This document shows positions 36,208 through 44,463 of a stretch of 53,646 bases of DNA, piece by piece. The notes beneath the pieces are model-generated. The model searched no databases and was not told the DNA's origin. It saw nothing but the letters and a program-made list of their open reading frames with translations. The DNA lies in the NCBI GenBank assembly GCA_009885285.1, contig VFKX01000093.1, positions 1-53,646 of the forward strand. Reading direction: 5' to 3'. The stretch comes from Candidatus Falkowiibacteriota bacterium (GTDB lineage Bacteria > Patescibacteriota > Patescibacteriia > Patescibacteriales > UBA12465). How positions within the stretch are numbered: position 1 is the stretch's first letter; each line of letters opens with the position of its first letter. The translations under genes were made by a program, and so were the position numbers.

Positions 36208-36717
36208 TTATTGATCCTGATAAGTGGTTGTCTCGGAGCTGATCAAGGAATATTCGATGTTGGCTTCTTGAAAGATTTCTTTGCTCCTGGAGCCGGCATG
36301 GTAGTCCTGGGCGCAAACGATGCGCTTGATACCAGCATTAATAATCATTTTGGCACAGGCATAACAAGGAGTCATTTTGCAGTATAAGGTGCCGCCTTCG
36401 AGCGCGATACCCATGCGGGCCGCTTCACAAATCGCATTCTGCTCAGCGTGGGCAGTTCGGATGCAATGCCTGGTCTGAGTGCCGTCGTGATGAGTGACGG
36501 TATGCATTTCATGGCCGACTTCATCGCAATGGGGCAAACCGACCGGAGATCCGGCGTAACCGGTGGAGACAATACGGCGATCGCGAGTAATAACACAGCC
36601 CGCTCGACCCCGGTCGCAAGAACCACGACTACCGACCATTTCTACAATTTTCAAGAAATACTCATCCCAGGAAGGGCGGTGATAAGGAACGGATTCAAGC
36701 TCGTTTTCTGTGGTCAT
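36208..36717 (-). CDS. dCMP deaminase (ComEB family)
   Basis: dCMP deaminase turns dCMP into dUMP, the thymidylate synthase substrate. The 169-residue product has the zinc and catalytic motifs HAEQNAI (His ligand and catalytic Glu, about 89-95) and PCYACAK (two Cys ligands, about 117-123). It also has the early SRGSCDRGRAGCVIT, typical of deoxycytidylate deaminases, where extra His/Cys residues can bind a second zinc. It is the first gene of the dTTP operon. The context and RAGCVI motif favour dCMP over free cytidine. Confidence 0.92.
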   Translation of the reverse strand: MTTENELESVPYHRPSWDEYFLKIVEMVGSRGSCDRGRAGCVITRDRRIVSTGYAGSPVGLPHCDEVGHEMHTVTHHDGTQTRHCIRTAHAEQNAICEAARMGIALEGGTLYCKMTPCYACAKMIINAGIKRIVCAQDYHAGSRSKEIFQEANIEYSLISSETTTYQDQ

Positions 36718-36822
36718 AAAATATATATTAAGTCCTAGGAATCACCTCTATTTTAACCTATTATCCAAATTATTAAAATCTTGACAGATGTGTTTTTATG
36801 TTATTGCGGCCTTTTAAAATGC

Positions 36823-36881
36823 TTAAAAAGAGGATAAACTATAGGCATATCCGAGGATGATGCGGTTTACCCCCTTTTTAA
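36823..36881 (+). other. inverted repeat just before the YggU start codon
   Basis: The arm 36823-36839 (TTAAAAAGAGGATAAAC) pairs with 36865-36881 (GTTTACCCCCTTTTTAA) at 15 of 17 positions, around a 25-nt loop. It ends 3 nt before the ATG at 36885. The rest of the 36718-36884 gap is AT-rich and holds a TTGACA at 36781 without a good -10 partner. Confidence 0.6.
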
Positions 36882-36884
36882 TAT

Positions 36885-37151
36885 ATGATGACCAAATATC
36901 GAGATAAATTAGCTAATAATAAAGAACTGTATCTTAGCGTCAAGGTTTTGACCGGAGCCAGTAAAACAGCCTTAATGGAAGTTATGGCTGATGAGACCTT
37001 AAAGATTGCCGTGGCGGCTGTTCCGGAGAAAGGGAAGGCTAATACTGAGTTGATTAAGTTCTTAGCTCGGGAACTCGTGGCCGACAAGGGAGATATTAAA
37101 ATTATCAGCGGCGGGAGCGACAGGCATAAGCTGATTAAGATTATTAAATAA
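36885..37151 (+). CDS. DUF167/YggU family protein
   Basis: This 88-residue protein matches the small DUF167 (YggU) family: LYLSVKVLTGASKTALMEV, then LKIAVAAVPEKGKANTELIKFLA, then DIKIISGGSDRHKLIKI. The pattern EKGKAN is the family signature. Its function is unknown in all organisms. It is 6 bp before the first of three glycosyltransferases. A long hairpin ends 3 nt before the start, and the start codon is doubled (ATGATG). Confidence 0.85.
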   Translation: MMTKYRDKLANNKELYLSVKVLTGASKTALMEVMADETLKIAVAAVPEKGKANTELIKFLARELVADKGDIKIISGGSDRHKLIKIIK

Positions 37152-37157
37152 TTATCT

Positions 37158-37994
37158 ATGGACCTCTCAATCATTATTGTGTCTTGGAACGTTAAAGATA
37201 AGCTCAAAGCTAACTTAGAGGCTCTTTTTAATTCAGAAGGAGTAGCTCATTTTGAAGTTTTTGTAGTTGATAATAAATCTGATGATGGCAGCGCGGCCAT
37301 GGTTAGAGCTGATTTCCCACAGGTCAGGCTAATTGAAAATCAAGAAAATCTGGGCTTTGCCAAAGCCAATAATCAAGCTATTAAATTAGCCAGTGGCCGC
37401 TTTATCTTATTGCTTAATCCGGATATGCGCGTCCGGCCGGATACCTTGAAAAATATTTTGGTTTGGATTGAAGATAATATGCCGGTTACCGTCTGCGGCT
37501 GCAAGTTAGTTGATGAGCAGGGTGCTGTCATTAAGCAGGTCCGCCGCTTTCCGAAGTTATTTGATCAATTAATGGTCACCTTAAAAGTTCCGCATATTTT
37601 TCCAGGAGTAATTAATTCCTATTTGCAAAGTAAATTTGATTATAGTCAGGCGGCTCGTGTTGATTCTATTCGCGGCGCTTTTTTCTTGATTAATACTGAG
37701 GCTTATAAGAAAATCAGTGGGTTGGATAAACCGTTTTTAGATGAAAGCTATTTTGTGTGGTTTGAAGAAGTTGATTTTTGCCGAGAAGTTTATCGCCTGG
37801 GCGGGGAAGTCTGGTATACGCCGACGGCTGAATGCGTTGATTATGTCGGAGCTAGTTTTAATCAATTGAAGAAGGGCAAGGCTCAAGAATATTTCAGCGA
37901 TTCCATGCTCAAATATTTTCAGAAATGGGAGCAGAGAGGTGATTATCTGATATTGCAAGCCGCCTGGAAAGCCGTTAGATTGCTGATAAAATAA
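37158..37994 (+). CDS. family 2 glycosyltransferase
   Basis: GT2 enzymes transfer a sugar from a nucleotide donor. The 278-residue product has the GT-A fold start DLSIIIVSWNVKDKL and the nucleotide-binding Asp in FVVDNKSDDGS. The metal-binding motif is LLLNPDMRV near residue 95, where DxD reads PDM, and the later acceptor site is WFEEVDFCREVYRLGG. It resembles the rhamnosyl-type GT2 of surface polysaccharide loci. The other two GT2 genes and galU follow at once, so a cell-surface glycan locus is likely. Confidence 0.87.
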   Translation: MDLSIIIVSWNVKDKLKANLEALFNSEGVAHFEVFVVDNKSDDGSAAMVRADFPQVRLIENQENLGFAKANNQAIKLASGRFILLLNPDMRVRPDTLKNILVWIEDNMPVTVCGCKLVDEQGAVIKQVRRFPKLFDQLMVTLKVPHIFPGVINSYLQSKFDYSQAARVDSIRGAFFLINTEAYKKISGLDKPFLDESYFVWFEEVDFCREVYRLGGEVWYTPTAECVDYVGASFNQLKKGKAQEYFSDSMLKYFQKWEQRGDYLILQAAWKAVRLLIK

Positions 37995-38000
37995 ATATTT

Positions 38001-39068
38001 ATGAATAAAAAAGTCGGAATTATCCTGATTAACTACAAAGACTACGCGGCCCGCTTCTTGGAAGCCTGTCGCGATTCTTTGCGTGCTCAGGATTATCCAG
38101 CCGAGCTTACTAAGATTTACATAGTCGATAACGCTTCGACTCTGGAAACTGAGAAATACCTGCATGATATTTATCCTGAGGTTATTGTTTTGACCCGCTC
38201 TGACGGTAACTATGCGGCCGCTAATAATCTTGGCTTTTATCGAGCCATGCAGGATGGCTGCGAGTATTTGGTAACGGCCAATATGGACACAGTGATGGCT
38301 TCCGCCTGGCTTTCGGAGTTAGTTAAGGCTCTAAATGATAACCTGGAGGCCGGCATTGCCCAGTCAAAAATATTATTATTCCCGCGCACTGAGGAAGAGA
38401 AGAAGAGTCCGCGCCTCAATAGCCTCGGCAATATTATCCATTTTTTAGGCTTCGGCTTTACCTCTGGCTATGGCGAGCCTGATAGACAAGTTGCTGGTTA
38501 TCCGGAAATCAAAGGTTATGCCAGCGGTTGCTCATTTATTATTCGGGCAGAAATTTTTAAAACAATCGGCGGCTACAGCGAGGAATTCTACATGTATCAC
38601 GATGATTTGGAATTAAGTCTCAAGGTTCGCTTGGCAGGGCATAAGATAATCTTGGCGCCGCAATCAATAATATTTCATAAGTATGAATTTTCCCGCAGCG
38701 TCCGCATGCTCTATTATATGGAACGAAATCGTTATTTGACTATTCTAATATATTACCCGAATCGCCTGTTCTGGCTGATTTTGCCGCCTCTACTCGCTAT
38801 GGATCTAGTGATGCTTGCTTATTCGCTGGTAGCGGGCTGGTCAAAAGAGAAGCTGAGGATTTGGCAATACTTCTTGCGCCATGAAAACTTCGAAAAAGCA
38901 CGGCTGGTGCGTGAGGGGGTGAATAAATATAAAGTTATAAATTTTTCCGATATCGCCAACGATTTTGCCGGTCGAATTGAATTTCAGGAAATTGCGAATC
39001 CGCTTTTGAGATATATTGGCAATCCTCTCATGGCCGGGTACTGGAAACTAATCAAGAAAATTATTTAA
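38001..39068 (+). CDS. family 2 glycosyltransferase
   Basis: This 355-residue GT2 enzyme has the start KVGIILINYKDYA, VDNAS near residue 38 and the metal motif TANMDTVMA near 90. The late motif HDDLELSLKVRLAGH is followed by a C-terminal region with a hydrophobic stretch (LFWLILPPLLAMDLVMLAYS) that may sit in or on the membrane. The acceptor is unknown. It follows the first GT2 by 6 nt. Confidence 0.87.
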   Translation: MNKKVGIILINYKDYAARFLEACRDSLRAQDYPAELTKIYIVDNASTLETEKYLHDIYPEVIVLTRSDGNYAAANNLGFYRAMQDGCEYLVTANMDTVMASAWLSELVKALNDNLEAGIAQSKILLFPRTEEEKKSPRLNSLGNIIHFLGFGFTSGYGEPDRQVAGYPEIKGYASGCSFIIRAEIFKTIGGYSEEFYMYHDDLELSLKVRLAGHKIILAPQSIIFHKYEFSRSVRMLYYMERNRYLTILIYYPNRLFWLILPPLLAMDLVMLAYSLVAGWSKEKLRIWQYFLRHENFEKARLVREGVNKYKVINFSDIANDFAGRIEFQEIANPLLRYIGNPLMAGYWKLIKKII

Positions 39069-39077
39069 GGTAATTAT

Positions 39078-39893
39078 ATGGATTTATCAATTGTGATTGT
39101 AAATTATAAGAGCCGGGATAAGCTTTTGAATTGCTTGAAGTCAATCGCCGGAATGACGAGTCCTGATATTGCTTATGAAGTAATAGTGGTTGATAACGCT
39201 TCTGGCGATGATTTGAGCGGTTTAATGGAAGTCTATCCTGAGCTGCAATTAATTGAGAGTCCGAATAATCTGGGTATGGGCGGCGGAAATAATCTTGGTA
39301 TCACGGCCGCTCAGGCTCCCTATGTTTTTATTCTTAATCCGGATACAGTTATTCAAGGAGAGGTGATTTCCGTATTGTTTAATTACCTTAAGGCTCATCC
39401 GACTGTCGGTCTGGTAGGGCCGAAATTATTATATCCTGACGGATCCCTGCAATTATCTTGCTCCCGCTTTCCGAGTTTCTTTATGCCGCTCTTGCGGCGG
39501 ACTTTCTTGGGTGAATATTTTAAGACGGCACGTGACCGCTTTACTATGACGGATTTTGACCATAATTCCATTAAGCCGGTTGACTGGCTCATGGGCTCAA
39601 GTCTAATGTTCCGTAAAGAGATTGCCTTAGCCGACGGCAGTCAGTTCTTGCCGCGGTTTGATGAGCGTTACTTTATGTATTTTGAAGATATCGATCTGGC
39701 TCGTCAGTTCTGGACAAATGGTTTTCAGGTGGTCTATAATCCAGAGGCAGTCATTATCCATGACCATCAGCGCCAGAGCGCCAAATATCCTTGGTATATT
39801 GCCGTCATCGTCGATCGGTCCGCTTGGTGGCATATTCAGTCCTGGCTTAACTATTTTGCAAAATGGGGGTTAAGATCCCATAAAAATAAATAA
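39078..39893 (+). CDS. family 2 glycosyltransferase
   Basis: The 271-residue product is a GT2 enzyme with DLSIVIVNYKSRDKL, VVDNASGDD, FILNPDTV (DxD region) and YFMYFEDIDLARQFWTNG. It is closely similar in layout to the enzyme encoded at 37158, suggesting local duplication followed by divergence. An AAGG 8 nt before the ATG is one of the few possible Shine-Dalgarno sites in the window. It precedes galU by 1 nt. Confidence 0.87.
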   Translation: MDLSIVIVNYKSRDKLLNCLKSIAGMTSPDIAYEVIVVDNASGDDLSGLMEVYPELQLIESPNNLGMGGGNNLGITAAQAPYVFILNPDTVIQGEVISVLFNYLKAHPTVGLVGPKLLYPDGSLQLSCSRFPSFFMPLLRRTFLGEYFKTARDRFTMTDFDHNSIKPVDWLMGSSLMFRKEIALADGSQFLPRFDERYFMYFEDIDLARQFWTNGFQVVYNPEAVIIHDHQRQSAKYPWYIAVIVDRSAWWHIQSWLNYFAKWGLRSHKNK

Positions 39894-39894
39894 T

Positions 39895-40767
39895 ATGAAA
39901 AAAATTCGCAAAGCAATATTCCCAGTAGCCGGCTTTGGTACCCGTTTCCTGCCAGCCACTAAAGCTCAGCCGAAGGAGATGCTGATGGTGGTTGATAAGC
40001 CGGTTATCCAGTACTTGGTGGAGCAGGCGGTGGCGGCTGGTATTGAAGAAATTATCTTCGTGACGGGACGCGGCAAACGCGCCATTGAAGATCACTTCGA
40101 TTATTCTTTTGAATTAGAAAAGACCTTGGTAGAGAAAAATAAGCTCGACTTATTGCAGAAGGTTAAGGAAATCGAGAACCTAGCGAAGTTTTCATATGTC
40201 CGCCAGCCTATTCCATTAGGAGACGGGCATGCGGTTCTATGCGCGGCTCATTTAGTTGAGGAGGATGAGCCGGTGCTTATCATGTTCGGCGATACTTTGT
40301 ATGATGCGGCTGTCCCGCCGATTAAGCAAGTTATCGATCTCTATGAAAAATATGGCGATCCGGTAGTGGGATTATCCGAGGTTGATAAGAGCGAAGTGAA
40401 TAGGTATGGAGTAATTTCCGGAACTGATTTAGGAGAGGGGAACTTTGAAATCAAAAAGTTTATAGAAAAACCTAAAGTCGAGGAAGCTCCGTCAAACTTA
40501 GCGGCTGTCGGCATTTATGTTATTACTCCAGAGGTGCTTACTGTCTTGGGAACCATGCAGTCAGGTAAGTCTGGCGAAATCCGTTTGGCTGATGCCTTTG
40601 ATTTGATGTTGGAAAATAATCGTCCGCTGTACGGCAAGAAAATTGAAGGGGAATGGCTGGATACCGGTAATAAATTTAATTTTTTGAAAGCTTCGATTAA
40701 GTTCGGCTTGAAGGATGAAGAAATCGGTAAGGATTTGCAGAAATTGATCAATGAGCTGGCGAAATAA
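39895..40767 (+). CDS. galU: UTP-glucose-1-phosphate uridylyltransferase
   Basis: GalU makes UDP-glucose, a donor for glycans. The 290-residue product has the nucleotidyl motif PVAGFGTRFLPATKAQPKEM (residues 10-29), VTGRGKRAIEDHFD, the metal-binding Asp in LIMFGDTLYD and KKFIEKPKVEEAPS. Size and motifs fit GalU rather than RmlA or GlmU. It probably feeds the three glycosyltransferases encoded just upstream. Confidence 0.94.
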   Translation: MKKIRKAIFPVAGFGTRFLPATKAQPKEMLMVVDKPVIQYLVEQAVAAGIEEIIFVTGRGKRAIEDHFDYSFELEKTLVEKNKLDLLQKVKEIENLAKFSYVRQPIPLGDGHAVLCAAHLVEEDEPVLIMFGDTLYDAAVPPIKQVIDLYEKYGDPVVGLSEVDKSEVNRYGVISGTDLGEGNFEIKKFIEKPKVEEAPSNLAAVGIYVITPEVLTVLGTMQSGKSGEIRLADAFDLMLENNRPLYGKKIEGEWLDTGNKFNFLKASIKFGLKDEEIGKDLQKLINELAK

Positions 40768-40800
40768 TTAGTGGAATTAAAATACATTCTTAGGCAATAA

Positions 40801-40826
40801 AAAAGCTACTGAAAACAGTAGCTTTT
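40801..40826. terminator. bidirectional terminator
   Basis: AAAAGCTACTG (40801-40811) pairs with CAGTAGCTTTT (40816-40826) around a 4-nt loop. It separates galU from the convergent META-domain gene. Confidence 0.9.
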
Positions 40827-40861
40827 AAGTGTAAATTTAATTTGTTTTAAATAATATCACT

Positions 40862-41311
40862 TTAAGGATTAGTAGTTCTTGGTCGAAATATCATCGATCC
40901 ACCGCCATCCTTTAATGTGAAAATAAGATAGTCATCATCAATTCGATAACTTTCCGTGTTCATGATGCCGTTCATGTATTCGTATTCCTGACTTTCTTCG
41001 CAACCATCAGTATCAGCACCAGTGAAGGAACCGAAAGATATTTTATCCCCGTTTAGTTGATATTGGGCTCTGTAATTATTGCAATCGGACGTGCAGAATA
41101 TGGTGTCATTCATATTAAAGAATAGTCCGAAAGAAGCGGCTAGTTTTGGTCTGATCGAGCCAGTACCGCTTTTATAAAAACTGACCCATTGCCAACTGGT
41201 GTTCTGTATCGAAGTTACCGGTTTTCTTTGGCTGGTCTGGCTGTAGGCTGATGAACCTAACGGCATAATAGCGAATAGAGCTATTACTAAAAAAATCATT
41301 CGAATTCTCAT
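40862..41311 (-). CDS. exported META-domain protein
   Basis: The 149-residue product has a signal peptide (MRIRMIFLVIALFAIMPLG, cleavage after SAYS or nearby) and a META/HslJ-like domain: NTSWQWVSFYKSGTGS, LFFNMNDTIFCTSDCNNYRAQY, KISFGSFTGADTDGCEE and YLIFTLKDGGGSMIF. HslJ is a heat-inducible outer-membrane lipoprotein in enterobacteria. META domains also occur in many secreted proteins without known activity. Two Cys pairs may form disulfides. The gene is a single unit with a strong promoter. Confidence 0.75.
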   Translation of the reverse strand: MRIRMIFLVIALFAIMPLGSSAYSQTSQRKPVTSIQNTSWQWVSFYKSGTGSIRPKLAASFGLFFNMNDTIFCTSDCNNYRAQYQLNGDKISFGSFTGADTDGCEESQEYEYMNGIMNTESYRIDDDYLIFTLKDGGGSMIFRPRTTNP

Positions 41312-41346
41312 GGTATCTCTTTTTAGAATGTTAAATAACTGTCAAC

Positions 41347-41375
41347 TTTATATCATTTATAACTGATATTGTCAA
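41347..41375 (-). promoter_or_regulatory. sigma70 promoter of the META-domain gene
   Basis: On the minus strand TTGACA (41370-41375) and TATAAA (41347-41352) are 17 bp apart. A second TTGACA sits at 41340-41345 but lacks a good -10 box. Confidence 0.8.
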
Positions 41376-42704
41376 TTATTGTAAAATAATCTTATAGACT
41401 CCAGACTCCTGTCCCTGCCGTGCCCAGAAATAGAGGATATTTTCTTTCTTGTCTAAAACTGTGCCAGAAATTTTGTCAGTCGCATATACCTTAGTAGCCG
41501 TATTCATTTTCATATCAAGAGCATTTAGGCTATTGGCGGTTGAGAAAATCAAATAATTATTGTCGCCGTTCCAGATTATTTTTGTAATCTCTTCACCGAC
41601 GCGGGTTAACAAATCAGAGCGGCCAGCATTGAGGCTGAAACGAAAGATTTCCCATTTATTATGGTAGAGCAGAGCTTCATCGTCAAGCCATTGCCAGCTG
41701 ACGGCATTCTTGATCGTCTGGCTGCCGCTATGGAGGTTGTTAGGGTTTAATAAATACAGGGTCTGGTTCTGCAAGTCGTAAAGGACTAGTGATTGTGCGC
41801 TATCGGAACGGAATTCGTATTGGCCAACTGCTGGAAGATTTAACTCATCGACAATCTTCATGGCTGTTAATGAATATTTTTTGACAGAAGTCCGGCCGTT
41901 ATTGGTCGAGACGTAAAACAGGTCATTACCTCGCGGCTCATAAGTTTCAAATGTTTCGCCGCTGACAGCGGAAACACTAGTTTTGCTCGATAACTTTAAA
42001 TAGCTGATAGCATTCTTGTTCTGGTAGTAGAGGCGATTTTCACTTTCATCATAGAACCAATTATCAGTACCTGCGCCGATTAATTTTTCATAGTCAAGAT
42101 CATCTGCCGCGTCAGCGCCGTAAATATTGCCGGCTGATAATAGTTTATCGCTATTGTTTAGCCAGGCTGCTTTGTCGCTGTCAGTCGGGATGATCCGAGT
42201 GGTATTATTTTTTAGGGTAATCATGGCTTTAGTTGCCGGAATATAGAGATGTTTTCGGCTCGCACTCAATTGCGGTTCTGTTTCCGAACTGGCTAAAAGA
42301 AGCATCGGGGTGTCATTCTTGAAGAGGTTAATATCTTCGACGAAGCTGGTTTGGCCGGAATAGACATTTATTTTTTTTTGAAATGGCCAATAGCCTTCGC
42401 GCTCGAGGCGCAAGGTATATTCTCCCGGCAGGACATTTTTTACTTTGGCGGCTGTAGTTAAGTACTCGGTCTTAAAAGGGTTGAGTGAGAGGTTTGATTG
42501 CGGGACATCGTTTAAGAAAACGACGGCGCCGCTCGGCACAGAGTCAACGGCAATCATGCCAGTTTTAATAAGCAGGCGGTTTAGCTTCGGCGGCCAGCTC
42601 AGGTTAAATTTATATCCGGAGGCATAGAGGGAAATCAGGATAGTACCCGTGACAAAAAAGAATATGAAAAAATAAAAGATGTAATCCCTGGTTTTTTTGG
42701 TCAT
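41376..42704 (-). CDS. membrane-anchored PEGA-domain protein with a beta-propeller-like region
   Basis: The 442-residue product has one N-terminal membrane helix (about residues 8-28) and a PEGA domain at about 50-125 (VPSGAVVFLNDVPQ, then VLPGEYTLRLEREGYWPFQKKI). About 310 residues with repeating short strands follow (YEFRSDSAQSLVLYDLQ, LLYHNKWEIFRFSLNAGR), resembling a WD40/TolB-like propeller. PEGA domains are often found in surface-layer proteins. The role is unknown. It starts 8 nt after the murA stop and is probably cotranscribed. Confidence 0.72.
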   Translation of the reverse strand: MTKKTRDYIFYFFIFFFVTGTILISLYASGYKFNLSWPPKLNRLLIKTGMIAVDSVPSGAVVFLNDVPQSNLSLNPFKTEYLTTAAKVKNVLPGEYTLRLEREGYWPFQKKINVYSGQTSFVEDINLFKNDTPMLLLASSETEPQLSASRKHLYIPATKAMITLKNNTTRIIPTDSDKAAWLNNSDKLLSAGNIYGADAADDLDYEKLIGAGTDNWFYDESENRLYYQNKNAISYLKLSSKTSVSAVSGETFETYEPRGNDLFYVSTNNGRTSVKKYSLTAMKIVDELNLPAVGQYEFRSDSAQSLVLYDLQNQTLYLLNPNNLHSGSQTIKNAVSWQWLDDEALLYHNKWEIFRFSLNAGRSDLLTRVGEEITKIIWNGDNNYLIFSTANSLNALDMKMNTATKVYATDKISGTVLDKKENILYFWARQGQESGVYKIILQ

Positions 42705-42712
42705 ATATTAGT

Positions 42713-43972
42713 TTATTCAACACGTTTGATATCGGCGCCTAATTGTCTTAAGCGTTCGTCGAGTTTTTCATAACCGCGGTCGATTTGATAGATGTTATCG
42801 ATTTCGGTTGTGCCCTCGGCGATAAGAGCGGCAATGACGAGAGCAATACCGGCTCGGATATCGGGGCTGATTAAGCGCTTACCGGCTAAACAAGTTGGGC
42901 CGGTAACAACGACGCGGTGCGGATCGCACATGATAATACTACCGCCCATCTGACAAAGCATGTCTGTCCAAATCAAGCGACGGTCATAAATAGTTTCTTG
43001 AATCAGGGAGGTGCCATGTGCCTGGGTCATTAAGACGACATAAGGAGACTGGAGGTCTGTCGAGAAGCCCGGGTATTCATGAGTCTTTAAGTCATAGGCT
43101 CGAATATTCGCTGATTTTTTCATGGCAATCCAATCGCTGCCTTTTTCATAGTTGACGCCGATTTTATCAAAGATAGCGAGCAGACTCAGGAGGTGTTCCG
43201 GATTGCAATGAGTAATTTTAATTTCAGAATTAGTGGCCGCAGCCATTAAGGCAAAAGACCCCGCTTCAATGCGGTCAGGAATAATATGACAATCGCCAGC
43301 GTTCAGTTTTTTTACACCTTCAATGACAACGGTCGGAGTGCCGGCTCCGACGATCTTAGCGCCCTGAGAGTTTAAATAGTTAGCCAAGGCTTCTACTTCC
43401 GGCTCCATGGCGCAATTTCTTAAAACTGTTCGGCCTTTAGCTAAACAGGCGGTCATAATCAAGCTCTGAGTGCCGGTCACAGTGGCTGTGGTAAAGAAAA
43501 AGTCACAGCCGGTTAATTGCTTGGCCTTGATTTCATAAAAATTGTCTTTGATTTCCACTTTAGCACCGAGAGCAGTAAAGCCTTCTAAAAAGAGGTCGAT
43601 TGGCCGTCCAGCGGCCCCAATAACACAGCCTCCTGGGTGCGGAAAGCGGACTTGGCCGAAACGGGCCAGCAGGGGGCCGACAAACATGACTGAAGTCCGG
43701 AATTTATCGGCAATCTTCTTATCAAGCTCAGTTTTGGCGATATTTTCGCAATTAATTTTGATATCTGCCCCGTTATCCTCAATTTTTGCCCCTAAATCGG
43801 CTAATAATTCCAAGGATTTTTCAACCCCATCAATTCTGGGCACATTATGGAGGCTAATGGTGCCTGCCGATAATAGGGCGACAGGCAGCATAATCTGGGC
43901 ATTATTCTTGGCTCCACCAGTGATAATCTCGCCTTTTAGCTCATTCTGACCGTTAATAATGAATTTTGGCAT
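42713..43972 (-). CDS. murA: UDP-N-acetylglucosamine 1-carboxyvinyltransferase MurA
   Basis: MurA transfers enolpyruvate from PEP to UDP-GlcNAc, the first committed step of peptidoglycan synthesis. From ATG 43972 (MPKFIINGQNELKGEI) it is 419 residues. K22-N23 (GGAKNN) and the catalytic cysteine C116 (HPGGCVIGAAGRPID) then align with K22 and C115 of the E. coli enzyme. An upstream in-frame ATG at 43987 would add five residues that do not look conserved. A Cys rather than Asp at the active site predicts fosfomycin sensitivity, as an inference. It is divergent from rplU. Confidence 0.95.
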   Translation of the reverse strand: MPKFIINGQNELKGEIITGGAKNNAQIMLPVALLSAGTISLHNVPRIDGVEKSLELLADLGAKIEDNGADIKINCENIAKTELDKKIADKFRTSVMFVGPLLARFGQVRFPHPGGCVIGAAGRPIDLFLEGFTALGAKVEIKDNFYEIKAKQLTGCDFFFTTATVTGTQSLIMTACLAKGRTVLRNCAMEPEVEALANYLNSQGAKIVGAGTPTVVIEGVKKLNAGDCHIIPDRIEAGSFALMAAATNSEIKITHCNPEHLLSLLAIFDKIGVNYEKGSDWIAMKKSANIRAYDLKTHEYPGFSTDLQSPYVVLMTQAHGTSLIQETIYDRRLIWTDMLCQMGGSIIMCDPHRVVVTGPTCLAGKRLISPDIRAGIALVIAALIAEGTTEIDNIYQIDRGYEKLDERLRQLGADIKRVE

Positions 43973-44007
43973 ATTTGTAAAGCGCATTTATAAGTTATTC
44001 TAGCTTC

Positions 44008-44036
44008 ACTATAACCCATTTGTTGACATTTTTCAA
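44008..44036 (-). promoter_or_regulatory. promoter of murA
   Basis: On the minus strand TTGAAA (44031-44036) and TATAGT (44008-44013) are 17 bp apart. It overlaps the divergent rplU promoter, so the two polymerases would compete. Confidence 0.7.
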
Positions 44037-44050
44037 ATATTTGTTATCAT
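44023..44050 (+). promoter_or_regulatory. promoter of rplU
   Basis: TTGACA (44023-44028) and TATCAT (44045-44050) are 16 bp apart. The leader is about 44 nt. The -35 boxes of rplU and murA are within 8 bp of each other. Confidence 0.75.
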
Positions 44051-44100
44051 TATGTTAGTTCAGAGATACATCTGATTTTTTATTAAAAAAATTCGCTAAT

Positions 44101-44409
44101 ATGTCAAAAATTGCAGTAATTAAAACCGGAGGCAAACAGTATAAAGTCCAAGTTGGGGACACTATTAAAGTTGAGAAACTGGAAGCCGAAAACGGTACTA
44201 AAGTTAAGTTCGACACCCTTCTGATCGTTGATGGTGAGAAATTAGAAGTGGGTGAACCGAGCCTGGGTGAAAAAGTTGAAGCTGAAGTTATTGAAACTGC
44301 AAAAGGTAAAAAAGTTACCGTTGTTAAATATAAGAACAAGACCAGATACAAGAAAACTGTCGGCCATCGTCAGCAGTTTACTGCCGTTAAGGTTGTGAGC
44401 ATTGCTTAG
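44101..44409 (+). CDS. rplU: 50S ribosomal protein L21
   Basis: L21 binds 23S rRNA and is near L20 in the large subunit. The 102-residue product matches the family throughout: KIAVIKTGGKQYKVQVGDTIKVEKLEAE, then KVTVVKYKNKTRYKKTVGHRQQFTAVKV. It has its own promoter and terminator. rpmA (L27), which usually follows, is absent here. The next gene is on the other strand. Confidence 0.97.
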   Translation: MSKIAVIKTGGKQYKVQVGDTIKVEKLEAENGTKVKFDTLLIVDGEKLEVGEPSLGEKVEAEVIETAKGKKVTVVKYKNKTRYKKTVGHRQQFTAVKVVSIA

Positions 44410-44432
44410 TGCCAATCAAACTTCTATAAATT

Positions 44433-44463
44433 AAAAACCGTTCTTTATTGGAACGGTTTTTTT
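44433..44463. terminator. bidirectional terminator after rplU
   Basis: AAAAACCGTTC (44433-44443) pairs with GAACGGTTTTT (44451-44461) and T-runs flank it on both strands. The stop codon of the minus-strand gene lies in its loop. Confidence 0.9.
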
